A stretch of 64,000 bases of DNA from Candidatus Competibacter denitrificans Run_A_D11 (GTDB taxonomy: Bacteria > Pseudomonadota > Gammaproteobacteria > Competibacterales > Competibacteraceae). Positions 52,076 through 61,242 of this stretch are shown piece by piece. The notes beneath the pieces are model-generated. The model did not search any database, had not been told where the DNA came from, and saw only the letters and a list, made by a program, of their open reading frames with translations. The stretch's first letter is position 1; each line of letters opens with the position of its first letter. The stretch covers positions 1-64,000 of the forward strand of contig NZ_CBTJ020000057.1 in the NCBI RefSeq assembly GCF_001051235.1, in the 5' to 3' direction. A program made the translations under genes and the position numbers.

Positions 52076-52480
52076 ATGACACCAATACGTAAGACGCTCG
52101 TGCTGCTAACACTCGGCGTCGTGTCCGGCGTGGCTATTTGGTGGTTCTCGCCCTGGCTCACAGGGCAGGTCGAGCCTTGGGACGCAGATACGCCAATTTG
52201 GTTGCTCTCGTGGCTACTAATCGCAGTCACCGGCGGCTTGGTTGGCCACGTCCGAGGCGTTTGCCTTCCCCTCGGCTACGCTCTCGGCCAGATGCTGGTC
52301 ACAGTCCAGTCTGTGCGCATTGGCGAGTTTGGAGCCTTGGGTTGGATGTTCATTGGCGGCTATGCAGTGATCGCCACGATCATCACCTTGGCGCTGGTCG
52401 GCGGAACTGCTTTGCTCAAGCGTGTTTGGCGTAAGCGTAGCAGCAAGGTTGCTGGTTTAATGAGTAGGCCCCCTGGATGA
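52076..52480 (+). CDS. Membrane protein (cassette gene)
   Basis: A 134-residue protein with four hydrophobic segments (TLVLLTLGVVSGVAIWWFSP, IWLLSWLLIAVTGGLVGHV, CLPLGYALGQMLVTVQ, WMFIGGYAVIATIITLALVG) and a basic C-terminus. No recognised family; no clear attC after it. Confidence 0.6.
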   Translation: MTPIRKTLVLLTLGVVSGVAIWWFSPWLTGQVEPWDADTPIWLLSWLLIAVTGGLVGHVRGVCLPLGYALGQMLVTVQSVRIGEFGALGWMFIGGYAVIATIITLALVGGTALLKRVWRKRSSKVAGLMSRPPG

Positions 52481-52560
52481 AATAATTTTGCTCTCTGGCG
52501 AATCATGGGCAAATCTTGTCATTCCGCTGGTATCGATGTCGCTTGCCGAAGGAAGACCTC

Positions 52561-53016
52561 GTGAGTTATGAATACATCGTAAAAGAGGGGGTTTCTACCA
52601 CTACAAGAATTGCTCATGGAATTCTGCTCCCGCTTGTGGTTTTCATTATCTATCAGTTTGTTCTGATTGGATCGCAGAGCGGTACCGGCAGTTGGGATGG
52701 AATGAGCTTGTTTTTTGGCTCAATCTTTATTGTGCCGAGTTTGCTCCTTGCCAATTGCTGGGTGATCCCTACCCGATGGGGCGGCAGAATGGCGGTGCTC
52801 CTTGCGGGATTAGGACTGCCAACGGTGGTTGGTGTAGTTGAGTTTTTCTGGCTGTACGGCCCCTACAAGATACGCTGGGCTATCAATTCGACCATGGTCG
52901 CACCTTTCCCCTGGATATGGCTGTTTATTGTGCTACTTTTTACGCCGCTGCTTATTTCGATTGTTTATGCGGCCCGAAGAAGGTGGTCTCATGTGCAAGA
53001 AAGCCCGGCAGGATGA
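52561..53016 (+). CDS. Membrane protein (cassette gene)
   Basis: A 151-residue protein. I chose the GTG at 52561 (GGAAG about 5 bases upstream). Four TMs: GILLPLVVFIIYQFVLIG, LFFGSIFIVPSLLLANCW, MAVLLAGLGLPTVVGVVEFF, PWIWLFIVLLFTPLLISIVY. Function unknown. Confidence 0.6.
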   Translation: MSYEYIVKEGVSTTTRIAHGILLPLVVFIIYQFVLIGSQSGTGSWDGMSLFFGSIFIVPSLLLANCWVIPTRWGGRMAVLLAGLGLPTVVGVVEFFWLYGPYKIRWAINSTMVAPFPWIWLFIVLLFTPLLISIVYAARRRWSHVQESPAG

Positions 53017-53029
53017 GCAGGTACCCATG

Positions 53030-53052
53030 CCCACCGCCTTGGATTCGGTGGG
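53030..53052. terminator. Hairpin between converging genes
   Basis: CCCACCG, a 9-base loop and CGGTGGG form a perfect 7-base stem between the last cassette gene and the end of the GMC gene. No T-run on either strand. Confidence 0.35.
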
Positions 53053-53118
53053 CCGGAAAGGCCCTAGTATGCGCGCACACCGCTCGCCCGAAGCGGATCA
53101 ACTGTGGAAGCCGGTCGC

Positions 53119-54564
53119 TTATGTGGGTTGTTCCCGCTGTGCTAACTGTTCCGCCACCCGTAACGCCCAGGCATAGATGGTGAGCGATGGGTTGACCCGG
53201 CTGGAGCGCGGTAACACGCTGCCGTCCACGACGTACAGATTGTCCAGCCCATGCACTTTACCACGAGCATCTACGACCGAATTTTCAGGATCGCGGCCCG
53301 CGACCAGGGTACCACAGGCGTGCGCCGTACCCGCCAGCGGAATCGCCTTGGCAGCCGCTGGTAGACCGATTTTCAGCAACGATTGGATAAAGCCGCGCAC
53401 TAAGCGGCGATGTTCAGCGTGTGCCGCCGGTAGTCGCTCCGGGTCATAATCCAGTTGCGGATAACGTGCGCCATTGAGTTTGGCGATGACGCGATTGGCG
53501 GGGTCGGAGCCGTCCTCGGTCTGCAAGAAAAACCCATAGGCCCGCTGGCCAAGCGCTCGGGCCACGCAGCGCGGCACGAAACCCGGAATCAGGGTGCTCA
53601 GCAGTTCGCCATCGAAGCCCAGCGGCTGAATGCTGCTATGGGGGAGCCGTTCGTTGAGCAACAACAAGGTTTTCCGCAATAAATCGGTCTTGCGGGTCGC
53701 TGAAAACGCCAGCACCGCACTGAGTAGATGGCATTTGTAATTGCGCCCGATGACCTTGGCATTCGGCAAGCGTTCGCTCAATCCACTGTGGGCGAAATAA
53801 TCTTGCAACAAGCGTGGCGAGTGCAGCGCCCCTGCGGCCAGTAAAACGGTATCGGCTCTAAATTCTGCGCCCGCTTCGGTGCGAACCCCCAGGAGATGCT
53901 CCGGTCGGGCAGGGTCAGCGATGAGATCGAGAACTGCCTGACCGGTTAAAATAGTCAGGTTCGGTAAATGCCGCACGGGATCTAGCAAGGCATTCTCACC
54001 GTCGGCTTTCAAGTTCTTGACCGAAGCGAAGGCATCAAAGTGGCTGGCTTCTTCGGGATATTCGAGGATATGAGGATCGAGGGCCAGCGTCAGCGGCTGA
54101 GCACGCCAGCCCGCGCCATTGCGCGTTAGTTTGCTGACGATAGCTTGCAAATCCGGTTCCGGTTCAAACCGATGGACCTTGAGCAACTGTTCAGCCTGGT
54201 CGTAATACGGTGCTAATTCCTGATAGGCCATCGGCCAAGGCAGGCATTGATGGGCTGAGTCGGCCTCAAATTCGTGCGGCTCAAAACGCGCCAGGGCCGC
54301 GCCATACCACTTGGTTTTGCCCCCCAGATTAAAGTATTCCTCCGGTGCGAAACTTTCACCGTTTCGGTCAAGCCACGGCTCCTTGCTCTTGAATAGCCCT
54401 TGCCGGATCACTTTATCGACATCGAGAGTGCTACCGTCGCGCAGGAGTTCTAGCCCCTTTTCCAGCAGGAGCACCTGCCACCCGGCGCGAGCCAGGGCAT
54501 AGGCTGCCGCCGATCCGCCTGCACCGGAACCGATGATGAGGATGTCGTACTGAGGTAATGCCAT
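53119..54564 (-). CDS. GMC-family FAD oxidoreductase
   Basis: A 481-residue flavoprotein. FAD motif DILIIGSGAGGSAAAYALAR at the N-terminus, FNLGGKTKWYGAALARFEPH, and the C-terminal GMC motifs AGTAHACGTLVAGRDPENSV and LYVVDGSVLPRSSRVNPSLT are all present, the latter with the H/N catalytic region. These enzymes oxidize alcohols or sugars; the acceptor and substrate here are unknown. It lies 3 bases after the SDR gene, so the two likely form a two-step oxidation unit. Confidence 0.92.
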   Translation of the reverse strand: MALPQYDILIIGSGAGGSAAAYALARAGWQVLLLEKGLELLRDGSTLDVDKVIRQGLFKSKEPWLDRNGESFAPEEYFNLGGKTKWYGAALARFEPHEFEADSAHQCLPWPMAYQELAPYYDQAEQLLKVHRFEPEPDLQAIVSKLTRNGAGWRAQPLTLALDPHILEYPEEASHFDAFASVKNLKADGENALLDPVRHLPNLTILTGQAVLDLIADPARPEHLLGVRTEAGAEFRADTVLLAAGALHSPRLLQDYFAHSGLSERLPNAKVIGRNYKCHLLSAVLAFSATRKTDLLRKTLLLLNERLPHSSIQPLGFDGELLSTLIPGFVPRCVARALGQRAYGFFLQTEDGSDPANRVIAKLNGARYPQLDYDPERLPAAHAEHRRLVRGFIQSLLKIGLPAAAKAIPLAGTAHACGTLVAGRDPENSVVDARGKVHGLDNLYVVDGSVLPRSSRVNPSLTIYAWALRVAEQLAQREQPT

Positions 54565-54567
54565 AAA

Positions 54568-55389
54568 TCAACCTCCCTGATCGAAGCCAGGATAGAGGGT
54601 CATACCGCCGTCCACGTACAAGGTGGCGCCGGTGACATAATCGGAAGCATCCGAAGCCAGCCAGACCGCAGCTTGGGCGATGTCGTCGGGTTCCCCAACC
54701 CGGCGGTAAGGGATCAGCTTCAGCAAATCCGCTTCTGCCGCAGGCGTACTCCAAGCAGCGGCGTTGATCGGGGTCTTGATCGCGCCGGGTGAAATGGCGT
54801 TGACTCGAATGCGTTGCGGCGCCAGTTCCTGAGCCAAGGTTTTCATTAGCAGGCTGACGCCGCCCTTGGAGGCAGCGTAGTTGGCATGTCCGGCCCACGG
54901 GATAACATCATGCACCGAGGACATGCAAATGATTTTACCGGTGGCGCGTGACAGCTCCGGCGCGATGCCCCGATGCAGGAATTCACGGGCGGCGGCGCGC
55001 GAGCAGAGAAATTGGCCTGTCAAATTAATGTCGATGACCTGCCGCCAATCAGCCAGACTCATCTCGACCAGCGGTGCATCTTTTTGCAAGCCGGCATTAT
55101 TGACCAAAATGTCAATACTATCCCAGGCTGCGAACATCTGGACGAACATCGCCTCGACGTCCTCTTCCCGGCTGACATCGGCACAAATTGCCATCGCTTC
55201 ACCGCCGTTAGCCTGGATTTGCGCGACCACAGTTTGCGCTCGTTGTGCGCCACCGGCGTAATTGACCACAACTTTGGCTCCAGCCGCTGCCAGCGCCTTG
55301 GCAATGGCCGCGCCAATACCGGAACTGGCTCCAGTCACCAGGGCGCGCTGACCCTTCAAAAGGGGTTCACGGGTCTCAGTCAGCGACAT
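54568..55389 (-). CDS. Short-chain dehydrogenase (glucose 1-dehydrogenase-like)
   Basis: A 273-residue classical SDR from the ATG at 55389 (AAGGAG upstream). TGASSGIGAAIAKALAA binds NAD(P), NNAG at about 97, catalytic S in ICMSSVHDVIPWAGHANYAA with YAASKGG, and the C-terminal GATLYVDGGMTLYPGFDQGG typical of glucose 1-dehydrogenases. Located directly before the GMC oxidoreductase. Confidence 0.93.
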   Translation of the reverse strand: MSLTETREPLLKGQRALVTGASSGIGAAIAKALAAAGAKVVVNYAGGAQRAQTVVAQIQANGGEAMAICADVSREEDVEAMFVQMFAAWDSIDILVNNAGLQKDAPLVEMSLADWRQVIDINLTGQFLCSRAAAREFLHRGIAPELSRATGKIICMSSVHDVIPWAGHANYAASKGGVSLLMKTLAQELAPQRIRVNAISPGAIKTPINAAAWSTPAAEADLLKLIPYRRVGEPDDIAQAAVWLASDASDYVTGATLYVDGGMTLYPGFDQGG

Positions 55390-55415
55390 AAATTTCTCCT
55401 TCAAGAAGATTCTGC

Positions 55416-55432
55416 ATCCAATTCAATTGGAT
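55416..55432. promoter_or_regulatory. Perfect palindrome upstream of the SDR gene
   Basis: ATCCAATT-C-AATTGGAT, a 17-base perfect inverted repeat 27 bases before the SDR start. Likely a repressor operator; the regulator is not identified. Confidence 0.5.
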
Positions 55433-55782
55433 AGAATGGGTTTTATCGTAGTGGGACGCCATGGAAACGGCTTGGTTTTGTCTCGCGCCATCAAAGTGAG
55501 CAGGGCAGCCGATAGGTCGGCGCTTAAAACGCCGCCTATTCGCCATTTCCTTCAAATACCTGGGTTGGCATCAATAGCACGGTTAACGGATGGTTGATTC
55601 ATGGCGATTCCTCACGCATTAAGTCAATAGCAGCTCAATAAAAATCTCTCGTAAAAAATCAGTATGATTTAATGGTGATTGACCTAATAAAAATTGGCCA
55701 TCATCGAGAATTGTCGAGCAACGATTCCGGCGGATTTATTCATCCAACCGGAAAAGTGCCAGGCTCAATTGCAAATCCGCAA
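55433..55782. other. Non-coding gap
   Basis: AT-richer sequence between the SDR gene and the exported small protein. I see no gene, tRNA or clear repeat in it. Confidence 0.5.
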
Positions 55783-56103
55783 TCAGCAACTTGGAAAATT
55801 GTTATCCTGATTGAATCCAATGCGCGGGCTTAACGTGCAACTGGTTTTAGCCATACTTGTCGCTGAAGACGACATGGAATTTTTAGCTGTGGGAGATGTG
55901 GCTTCTACTCCATTCCAAGGTGTGATAACGCGGGCTTCATTCCAAGCGCTGACAAAAGAGTTTTCCGATCCATGATATTGGATAGTTTGAACAGTGCTGG
56001 GGCTTACGCTGCCGTGGCTAGAAACGCTGGAGCCAGCGCTTGCAAAAACAGGGGTCATACCAAAAGCGGAAATTAGGATGATGTTGCGAATCGTCTTATT
56101 CAT
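55783..56103 (-). CDS. Small exported protein, unknown
   Basis: A 106-residue protein from the ATG at 56103. A Sec signal peptide (NIILISAFGMTPVFASAG) is followed by a short, serine-rich mature part (VSSHGSVSPSTVQTIQYHGS, SFVSAWNEARVITPWNGVEA) with two cysteines near the C-terminus. No family recognised. It stands alone between AT-rich gaps. Confidence 0.5.
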   Translation of the reverse strand: MNKTIRNIILISAFGMTPVFASAGSSVSSHGSVSPSTVQTIQYHGSENSFVSAWNEARVITPWNGVEATSPTAKNSMSSSATSMAKTSCTLSPRIGFNQDNNFPSC

Positions 56104-56481
56104 CGAGTGACTCCTCATAGGTTACTAGAGAGATAACAGCAGTGGTTAATCTCTATTTAGCAACCTCCATGCCATCTCAATTAAATAAAAATAAACATTA
56201 CTATCAATTAGTTATAAATTATGCTGAAGTGCGCTTAAAAAGAGCAGCCGCGATATATCGTAAAGCTGTTAAATAACGTGGTCGGCTATTCTTTCCACTG
56301 CAAAGGAGGGTGTTTGCCCAGCTACGCGGCTTTCAATTGGGTTTGCAGAAAAAGCATCCGCGCAACTCTGGCTTTGCACAGTGCTCAGTCGTAGCGCGGT
56401 ATTTTCTTTGGGGGCGTTATGGCGGGATGACCGCCATTTGATCGGCGGTCGATAGCACTTTGAGATCCTTAAGAACGCGCT
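56104..56481. other. Non-coding gap with dispersed motif
   Basis: No gene. At 56248-56281 CCGCGATATATCG and TTAAATAACG-TGG repeat, with changes, the stretch at 48912-48945. The left part also contains an AT-rich block that may hold the promoter of the exported protein at 56103. Confidence 0.45.
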
Positions 56482-57279
56482 TTAAGGTGAAGCGCTAATA
56501 AATTCCTCAATTGCTGCTGCCATTTCATTGGGCGCTTCGAGCATCGGAAAGTGGCTGCGAGCGGGCATGGTACGCACCTGGAACCACGGCTGCTCGGCAC
56601 TGAATGCCTGTTGTGCTGCCAGATAATCTGGGCTGTCCGGCTGGGCATACAAATGCAATACGGATACCGGAGGTTTGAGAGTAGCCAGCGCATGCAGAGG
56701 GCTGGTGGCTTGAGCGTAAGCGGCGCTTATTTCCCGACCCGCGCGCGACCACATGTCGAAGCCGTAAGACCCCATATCCTCCCGCACGTAGTAGGAGAGT
56801 TCGGGAATAGCCAAGCCCCCGATCCACATCGCAAAGAGTTGTTCGCGGGTCTGCTGCCACCGCATTGAATCTTGAAGCGCCTGGAGTGCTTCAAGAAACG
56901 GGGGGGGCGCCGCAAACAGGATCCAGTCGAGCAACACCAGCTTACCGACTTGTGAGCCTAGCCGACGGTGCAGTTCGATGGCGACCCAACCCGCATGCGA
57001 AAGCGCGACGGGCACCACCCGCTTCGCACCACTGGCCGCAATCACCGCGAGGGCATCATCAACCAAAGCGCTTGCCCCAAAATCTCCATTGGGTGTTTCA
57101 GACTGCCCGTGTCCGCGCCAGTCGAGTACCAGCGTGCGTCGCTGTGCGGCGCACTGGGTAGCAAGTGGCGTAAAAACACGGCGACTGCCACACCAGCCCG
57201 GCAGGAAAAGGAGCGCGGGTTCGCCGGTGCCTGCGTCATCGTAGCTGATTCGCATTCCACCCGAGGTTGTTTCTGGCAT
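56482..57279 (-). CDS. Hod/Qdo-like cofactor-independent 2,4-dioxygenase (alpha/beta-hydrolase fold)
   Basis: A 265-residue protein with LPGWCGSRRVFTPL, VLDWRGHGQSETP, the nucleophile-elbow region VALSHAGWVAIEL (S94-H95), LLDWILFAAPPPFLEALQAL (D118), LFAMWIGG (W152), YGFDMWSRAGREISAAY and a late SHFPML (H243). The S-H-x-G-W elbow, the DW with PPPF, the central W and the HFP match 1H-3-hydroxy-4-oxoquinaldine 2,4-dioxygenases (Hod, Qdo, AqdC), which open quinolone rings with oxygen and no cofactor. Other hydrolases would have GxSxG. The substrate here is unproven. Confidence 0.72.
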   Translation of the reverse strand: MPETTSGGMRISYDDAGTGEPALLFLPGWCGSRRVFTPLATQCAAQRRTLVLDWRGHGQSETPNGDFGASALVDDALAVIAASGAKRVVPVALSHAGWVAIELHRRLGSQVGKLVLLDWILFAAPPPFLEALQALQDSMRWQQTREQLFAMWIGGLAIPELSYYVREDMGSYGFDMWSRAGREISAAYAQATSPLHALATLKPPVSVLHLYAQPDSPDYLAAQQAFSAEQPWFQVRTMPARSHFPMLEAPNEMAAAIEEFISASP

Positions 57280-57438
57280 CGATTTTCTCCAAATAAATAA
57301 CGGTTAGTGAAATCGCTGAAGGGGATAAGTTCGCTGAGGAATTCGATCTATCGCAGTACGACGCTATTTCGTGGAGTGGTAGGAGAGTCTGTACCAATGC
57401 AGAGTGATCGAATGCAGTACATCAAGGCGGGGGTTAAT

Positions 57439-59403
57439 TCAGGCAGATAATTTAGGCTTGCGGATACTTAACTTCTGCATCCGGGAACGCAAAGTGCTGG
57501 GATTCAAGTCCAAGATGGTCGCTGCCCCTTGTTCGCCTTCGATCACCCAGCGGGTCCGTTCCAGGATTTTCAGAATATAGGCCCGCTCCATCGCTTCAAA
57601 GGATAATAAGGGTTCGGTAGCAGTCGGCGTTTCTTGGGTTTCCAAACGCAGTTCGAGCGCATTATCGATTTCTAATAGCGGACCACGGGCGAGAATAGCA
57701 GCCCGCTCGATCACATTTTGCAGTTCGCGGATATTGCCGGGCCACGGGTAATTCAATAGCCGCTCGCACGCCCTGGGGGAGAGATCACGAATCGACTTGC
57801 CCATTTTTCGGGCGAACTTGTCTAGAAAAAATCGCGCCAGCAGCGGAATATCGGTCGGGCGCTCGGACAAAGAGGGCATACGAATCGGAAAAACATTCAG
57901 CCGGTAATACAGGTCAGCGCGAAAGCCACCTTCCTTGACCATCTTGGCCAAATCGCGATTGGTGGCGGCGACCAGTCGGACATTGACCTTTAGCGTCTGT
58001 ACCCCGCCGACGCGCTCGAATTCCTGATCCTGCAACACCCGTAACAGCTTGGCCTGAGCGCCAGCCGTTAATTCGCCAACCTCATCCAGAAACAAAGTGC
58101 CGCCATCGGCCAGTTCAAAACGGCCCTTGCGCTGGGTGGTTGCGCCGGTAAAGGCGCCCTTCTCATGGCCGAACAGTTCGCTTTCTACCAGTTCGCCGGG
58201 CAAGGCGGCGCAATTGACCGGGACAAACAGCTTGTCCCGCCGGTCACTCATGTCGTGAATAGCCCGCGCGATGACGCTTTTACCAGTGCCGGTCTCGCCA
58301 GTCAGTAAGACTGTGGAATCGGTGCTTGCTACTTGTTCGGCATAGGCAAAAGCCTCCTGCATAGCGGGCGACTCGCCGACAATATGATCGGGGCTTTGTC
58401 GGGTTTTAATCTCCTCCTGAAGATAAACTTTTTCCAGTTGCAGCTTTTTGAGGGTTGCCTCCGACTGCCAGCGTTCGGTCATGTCCCGCAGGATCACGGT
58501 AAAAAACTGTCGGCCCTCAATCTTCAGTGGCGACAGCGTAGCCTCGACTGGAAATTCCTCGCCATCATGACGGCGTGCGGTCAATCCTTCAGGCGCCCAT
58601 AGCTGTTGGGACGTCACCGTGGCCGGTTGGACAGCCAGGCAATAGCCCTTGAGCAGATTGCCAAACCGTTTGGACAGAAAAGGCTCGAAAGGCTGGCCGA
58701 TAGCCTGCGCCGCCATGCAGCGGAAGATCTTTTCAGCGGCAGGATTAAACAAAGTAATGTGCTGTTCGGCGTCGAGGGTGATAATCGCGTCCATGGCGCT
58801 CGCCAAAATACTGGACAAGCGTTCCTCGCTCTTGCGCAGCGCCTGTTCAGCTTGCTTGCGCTCCAGCTCGGCGCGGGCGCGAGCGGCGAAAATGCGCATC
58901 AGCGCCAGGCCCCGAAATTCCTTGACGGTCGGTTGGTCATGCAAGATAGCCAAGTGGCCCATCATTTCGCGGCCCGACTCAGAGATCAGCGGCACGCCAA
59001 AATAACTTTCGATTCCCAAATCCTTGAGCCGCAGATGATGGGGAAACGCCTCCCATACCTTGTGGGTGTAATACACCGTTTCACCGCGCATCACGATCTC
59101 GCAGGGGGTATGTTCCAGATCGAATTCAATATTGTCGGCGGGTTTGTCATTGAACCAGAACGCCAAGGTACGGACTCGGGCGCCGCTCGGCAGCAATTCG
59201 CTGACGAAAGCGTGACGCACGTTCAGCCCCCGCGCCAGTTCTCGCACCAGGGCGCGGAAGAATTCGGCGCCGGTGGCGGTGGCGGTGCCCTCGACGATGG
59301 AACGCAAGGCCAGATGTATGGCGTCGCGCTCGTCGGCGGGTAGAAGTTCGATATCGCTGCGCGGCGTGGCGCGTCGGTCAGCAGAGATAACCATATCGTT
59401 CAT
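57439..59403 (-). CDS. Sigma54-dependent transcriptional activator (GAF-PAS-AAA-Fis)
   Basis: A 654-residue regulator from the ATG at 59403. N-terminal GAF-like domain ([20 protein letters not shown]), PAS domain ([20 protein letters not shown]), linker, then the AAA+ domain: Walker [10 protein letters not shown], the sigma54 contact loop GAFTGA (in [20 protein letters not shown]), Walker [13 protein letters not shown], and R-finger region. The C-terminal Fis-type HTH is [20 protein letters not shown]. It probably activates a sigma54 promoter in the neighbourhood, but I could not find a clear -24/-12 site. Confidence 0.94.
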   Translation of the reverse strand: MNDMVISADRRATPRSDIELLPADERDAIHLALRSIVEGTATATGAEFFRALVRELARGLNVRHAFVSELLPSGARVRTLAFWFNDKPADNIEFDLEHTPCEIVMRGETVYYTHKVWEAFPHHLRLKDLGIESYFGVPLISESGREMMGHLAILHDQPTVKEFRGLALMRIFAARARAELERKQAEQALRKSEERLSSILASAMDAIITLDAEQHITLFNPAAEKIFRCMAAQAIGQPFEPFLSKRFGNLLKGYCLAVQPATVTSQQLWAPEGLTARRHDGEEFPVEATLSPLKIEGRQFFTVILRDMTERWQSEATLKKLQLEKVYLQEEIKTRQSPDHIVGESPAMQEAFAYAEQVASTDSTVLLTGETGTGKSVIARAIHDMSDRRDKLFVPVNCAALPGELVESELFGHEKGAFTGATTQRKGRFELADGGTLFLDEVGELTAGAQAKLLRVLQDQEFERVGGVQTLKVNVRLVAATNRDLAKMVKEGGFRADLYYRLNVFPIRMPSLSERPTDIPLLARFFLDKFARKMGKSIRDLSPRACERLLNYPWPGNIRELQNVIERAAILARGPLLEIDNALELRLETQETPTATEPLLSFEAMERAYILKILERTRWVIEGEQGAATILDLNPSTLRSRMQKLSIRKPKLSA

Positions 59404-59633
59404 GGTCAAACCTTTAGAAAACGGTTTTTCAGAAAGCGATCTTTCGTTTTATTTATAGCGGTTTTTGCTGAATTTTATAGGTGGTTCCGTTCTTTATCTT
59501 GTCCATTCCACTAGCAGTCACGATTGTTCCTAAAGAATGGAAAAAAGACAATGGGGTGTTTTTAGTCCACCCCATTGGAATCAGTAATGGCCACTGCGGG
59601 CTGTGAAAAAAGAGTGCCACTTAATAAGCAGCA

Positions 59634-59873
59634 TTATTTGCTGTTGAAGCCCTGCCGAATTTCTTTTGCATCTAAAACGCCATCTTTGTTGGTATCCATT
59701 TTAGCCCAGGCTGCCATATCCTTACTATGCTTCATGTATTCTTCCTTGGTAATTTTACCATCATGGTTCTCATCCATTTCTTGTGCATTTTTCATGTTGA
59801 AGCCTTGGGCGAACGCAACACCCATAGCTAGAGTGGAAATCAGGATAACAGGCAGTTTGATCGACGTTTTCAT
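59634..59873 (-). CDS. Exported EF-hand protein
   Basis: A 79-residue protein with a signal peptide (KLPVILISTLAMGVAFAQ) and two EF-hand loops, DENHDGKITKEE and DTNKDGVLDAKE, each with the D-x-D/N-x-D/K-G-x-I-x3-E pattern. Probably binds calcium (or another divalent metal) in the periplasm. It is the last gene of the bufferin-type group on this strand, 160 bases after the globin-like gene. Confidence 0.85.
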   Translation of the reverse strand: MKTSIKLPVILISTLAMGVAFAQGFNMKNAQEMDENHDGKITKEEYMKHSKDMAAWAKMDTNKDGVLDAKEIRQGFNSK

Positions 59874-59944
59874 TGCAATTTCCTCGATACTTTAGGTCTA
59901 GTACTCAGTGGTTGTACTGCCGCTTGCTGGGCGGTAGCGCTTCA

Positions 59945-60008
59945 GACGTGGATATCGATTCTGCGAATTGTCTTGTCCAACAAGGCTGGACAGATTGATA
60001 TCCACGTC
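59945..60008. repeat. Nested inverted repeats in an intergenic spacer
   Basis: Perfect 12-base arms GACGTGGATATC (59945-59956) and GATATCCACGTC (59997-60008) enclose a second stem TGTCCA/TGGACA (59974-59979 and 59987-59992). It lies between the globin-like gene and the EF-hand gene. Possible RNA processing site, attenuator or repeat element. Confidence 0.75.
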
Positions 60009-60031
60009 GGAAACTCTATCGTGAATTTCAT

Positions 60032-60616
60032 TTACCAAAGCCCCTCCTTGACATAAAGCTTGCTCAATAAAGTCACCTGCAACAGGATGGCTTTTAGAAA
60101 CGCCGACTGCATCCGCTCAATATCTTGAGGACTCAGCCCGTGATCGATCAGCAGAGTATTGGCTGTGGCGAGTAGGGGAAACGACAGGGCGATCAGATAC
60201 CGAAAATCGGGTAACCGTGTGAGCAACGCTTGCGCTGATGGATTTAACGGGAGTTCGGCATACAATTGCCGAAGCCACAAGGACTCGTGCGGCGAAAGAC
60301 AGGTTTCGGAAAGCCAGCGTTGAAAGATCTGGCGAAGCGGGGGGCAACTTTCCATGACGTTCCCCGCTGTCCCGTTATGTAATACGGCTAGCGCATCTGC
60401 AAGCGCTGGATAGGCCGCTACCATGCCGAGCACCCGGTCGAGATAATCATCGGCCTGCTCTTGCAGAATCCGCCATAGTTTGCGTAAGGCCCGCTCGTCA
60501 GCCGCGGAAAATAGGCCGATTCTCCAGAGTAATTCGATTTCTTCCACACTCGGAAAGCTCGCTGGAACCGTTTCGACCACGCTGACTGCATCGACGGGTT
60601 GCGCCTGGTTATTCAT
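60032..60616 (-). CDS. All-helical protein, possibly protoglobin-like
   Basis: A 194-residue soluble protein with about seven helices (EEIELLWRIGLFSAADERAL, LQEQADDYLDRVLGMVAAYP, LRQIFQRWLSETCLSPHESL, FRYLIALSFPLLATANTLLI). Length and helix pattern resemble protoglobins or globin-coupled sensors, but the proximal His region (expected IGxxH) reads LYAELPL with no histidine, so heme binding is doubtful. It follows the DoxX gene by 37 bases. Confidence 0.45.
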   Translation of the reverse strand: MNNQAQPVDAVSVVETVPASFPSVEEIELLWRIGLFSAADERALRKLWRILQEQADDYLDRVLGMVAAYPALADALAVLHNGTAGNVMESCPPLRQIFQRWLSETCLSPHESLWLRQLYAELPLNPSAQALLTRLPDFRYLIALSFPLLATANTLLIDHGLSPQDIERMQSAFLKAILLQVTLLSKLYVKEGLW

Positions 60617-60653
60617 AGAGTGTCGATCTCGACGAGCGTGGGGAAAGGGCGGC

Positions 60654-61208
60654 TCAGCGGCGAATTAGCCGACCGATCCAATGATCCAGAGACAGCTTGC
60701 CAGGGCCGTGGCAGAAGGTGATGAACAGCAACAATCCCCAAACCTGATGATCTTTCAAACCCACTTCGGTCAGTTCGGGGTAGGAACTGACAGCGATGGC
60801 ATTGAATACGAACAGCACCAGTGCGGCGTAGCGGGTTCCCAGACCCAGCAGTAGAAACACCGGCAGTAATAGCTCCGTCGCCGTGCCCATATAAGCCGCC
60901 AGCGTGGGCGGCAACAGTGGCACATGGTATTCATACTGGAACAGCGTGAACGTGCTCTCGGTTGGAAATACGCTCACTGGATAGGTGAAGGTATGCCCAA
61001 ACAACGTGAAGCTACCGGTCAGGGTCTTGGTCAGACCGGACGCGAAGAACGCGCTGGCGACCCAGTAGCGAGCCATTAAATCGGCGACCGGCGTCAGCCG
61101 TTCGCCGATCTTGTGAACTAGGTCATCCGCTTTTTTCATCAGCGGCGCGGTTCTCGCCCAGAAAGAAAGAGGGGGTGGCTCGTCGAGCAGGTGGGTGGTG
61201 GCCATCAT
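60654..61208 (-). CDS. DoxX-family membrane protein (BufD-type)
   Basis: A 184-residue protein. A short amphipathic start leads to DoxX TM segments: ARYWVASAFFASGLTKTLTG, MGTATELLLPVFLLLGLGTR, YAALVLFVFNAIAVSS and a last VWGLLLFITFCHGPGKLSLD. In bufferin operons a DoxX protein follows the MNIO enzyme and its partner; its role (redox or quinone-related) is unclear. A second ATG one codon later is possible. Confidence 0.88.
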   Translation of the reverse strand: MMATTHLLDEPPPLSFWARTAPLMKKADDLVHKIGERLTPVADLMARYWVASAFFASGLTKTLTGSFTLFGHTFTYPVSVFPTESTFTLFQYEYHVPLLPPTLAAYMGTATELLLPVFLLLGLGTRYAALVLFVFNAIAVSSYPELTEVGLKDHQVWGLLLFITFCHGPGKLSLDHWIGRLIRR

Positions 61209-61242
61209 CGCGTTCTCCTGAAAGGGTTGAGGTCATCGGTGC

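Larger units (their letters stand above)
49193..53020 (+). other. Integron cassette array without integrase (CALIN)
   Basis: Nine small plus-strand genes of lower GC than the flanks, each with its own start signals and separated by attC-like sites at 49641, 50606, 51049 and 51967. The array opens with GTTAGGC at 49193. One site (51049-51114) is near perfect. No intI lies in the window; the flanking genes are metabolic and on the other strand. Cassettes: two hypothetical proteins, brnTA, a membrane protein, a TfoX-N protein plus membrane protein, and two more membrane proteins. Confidence 0.75.
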
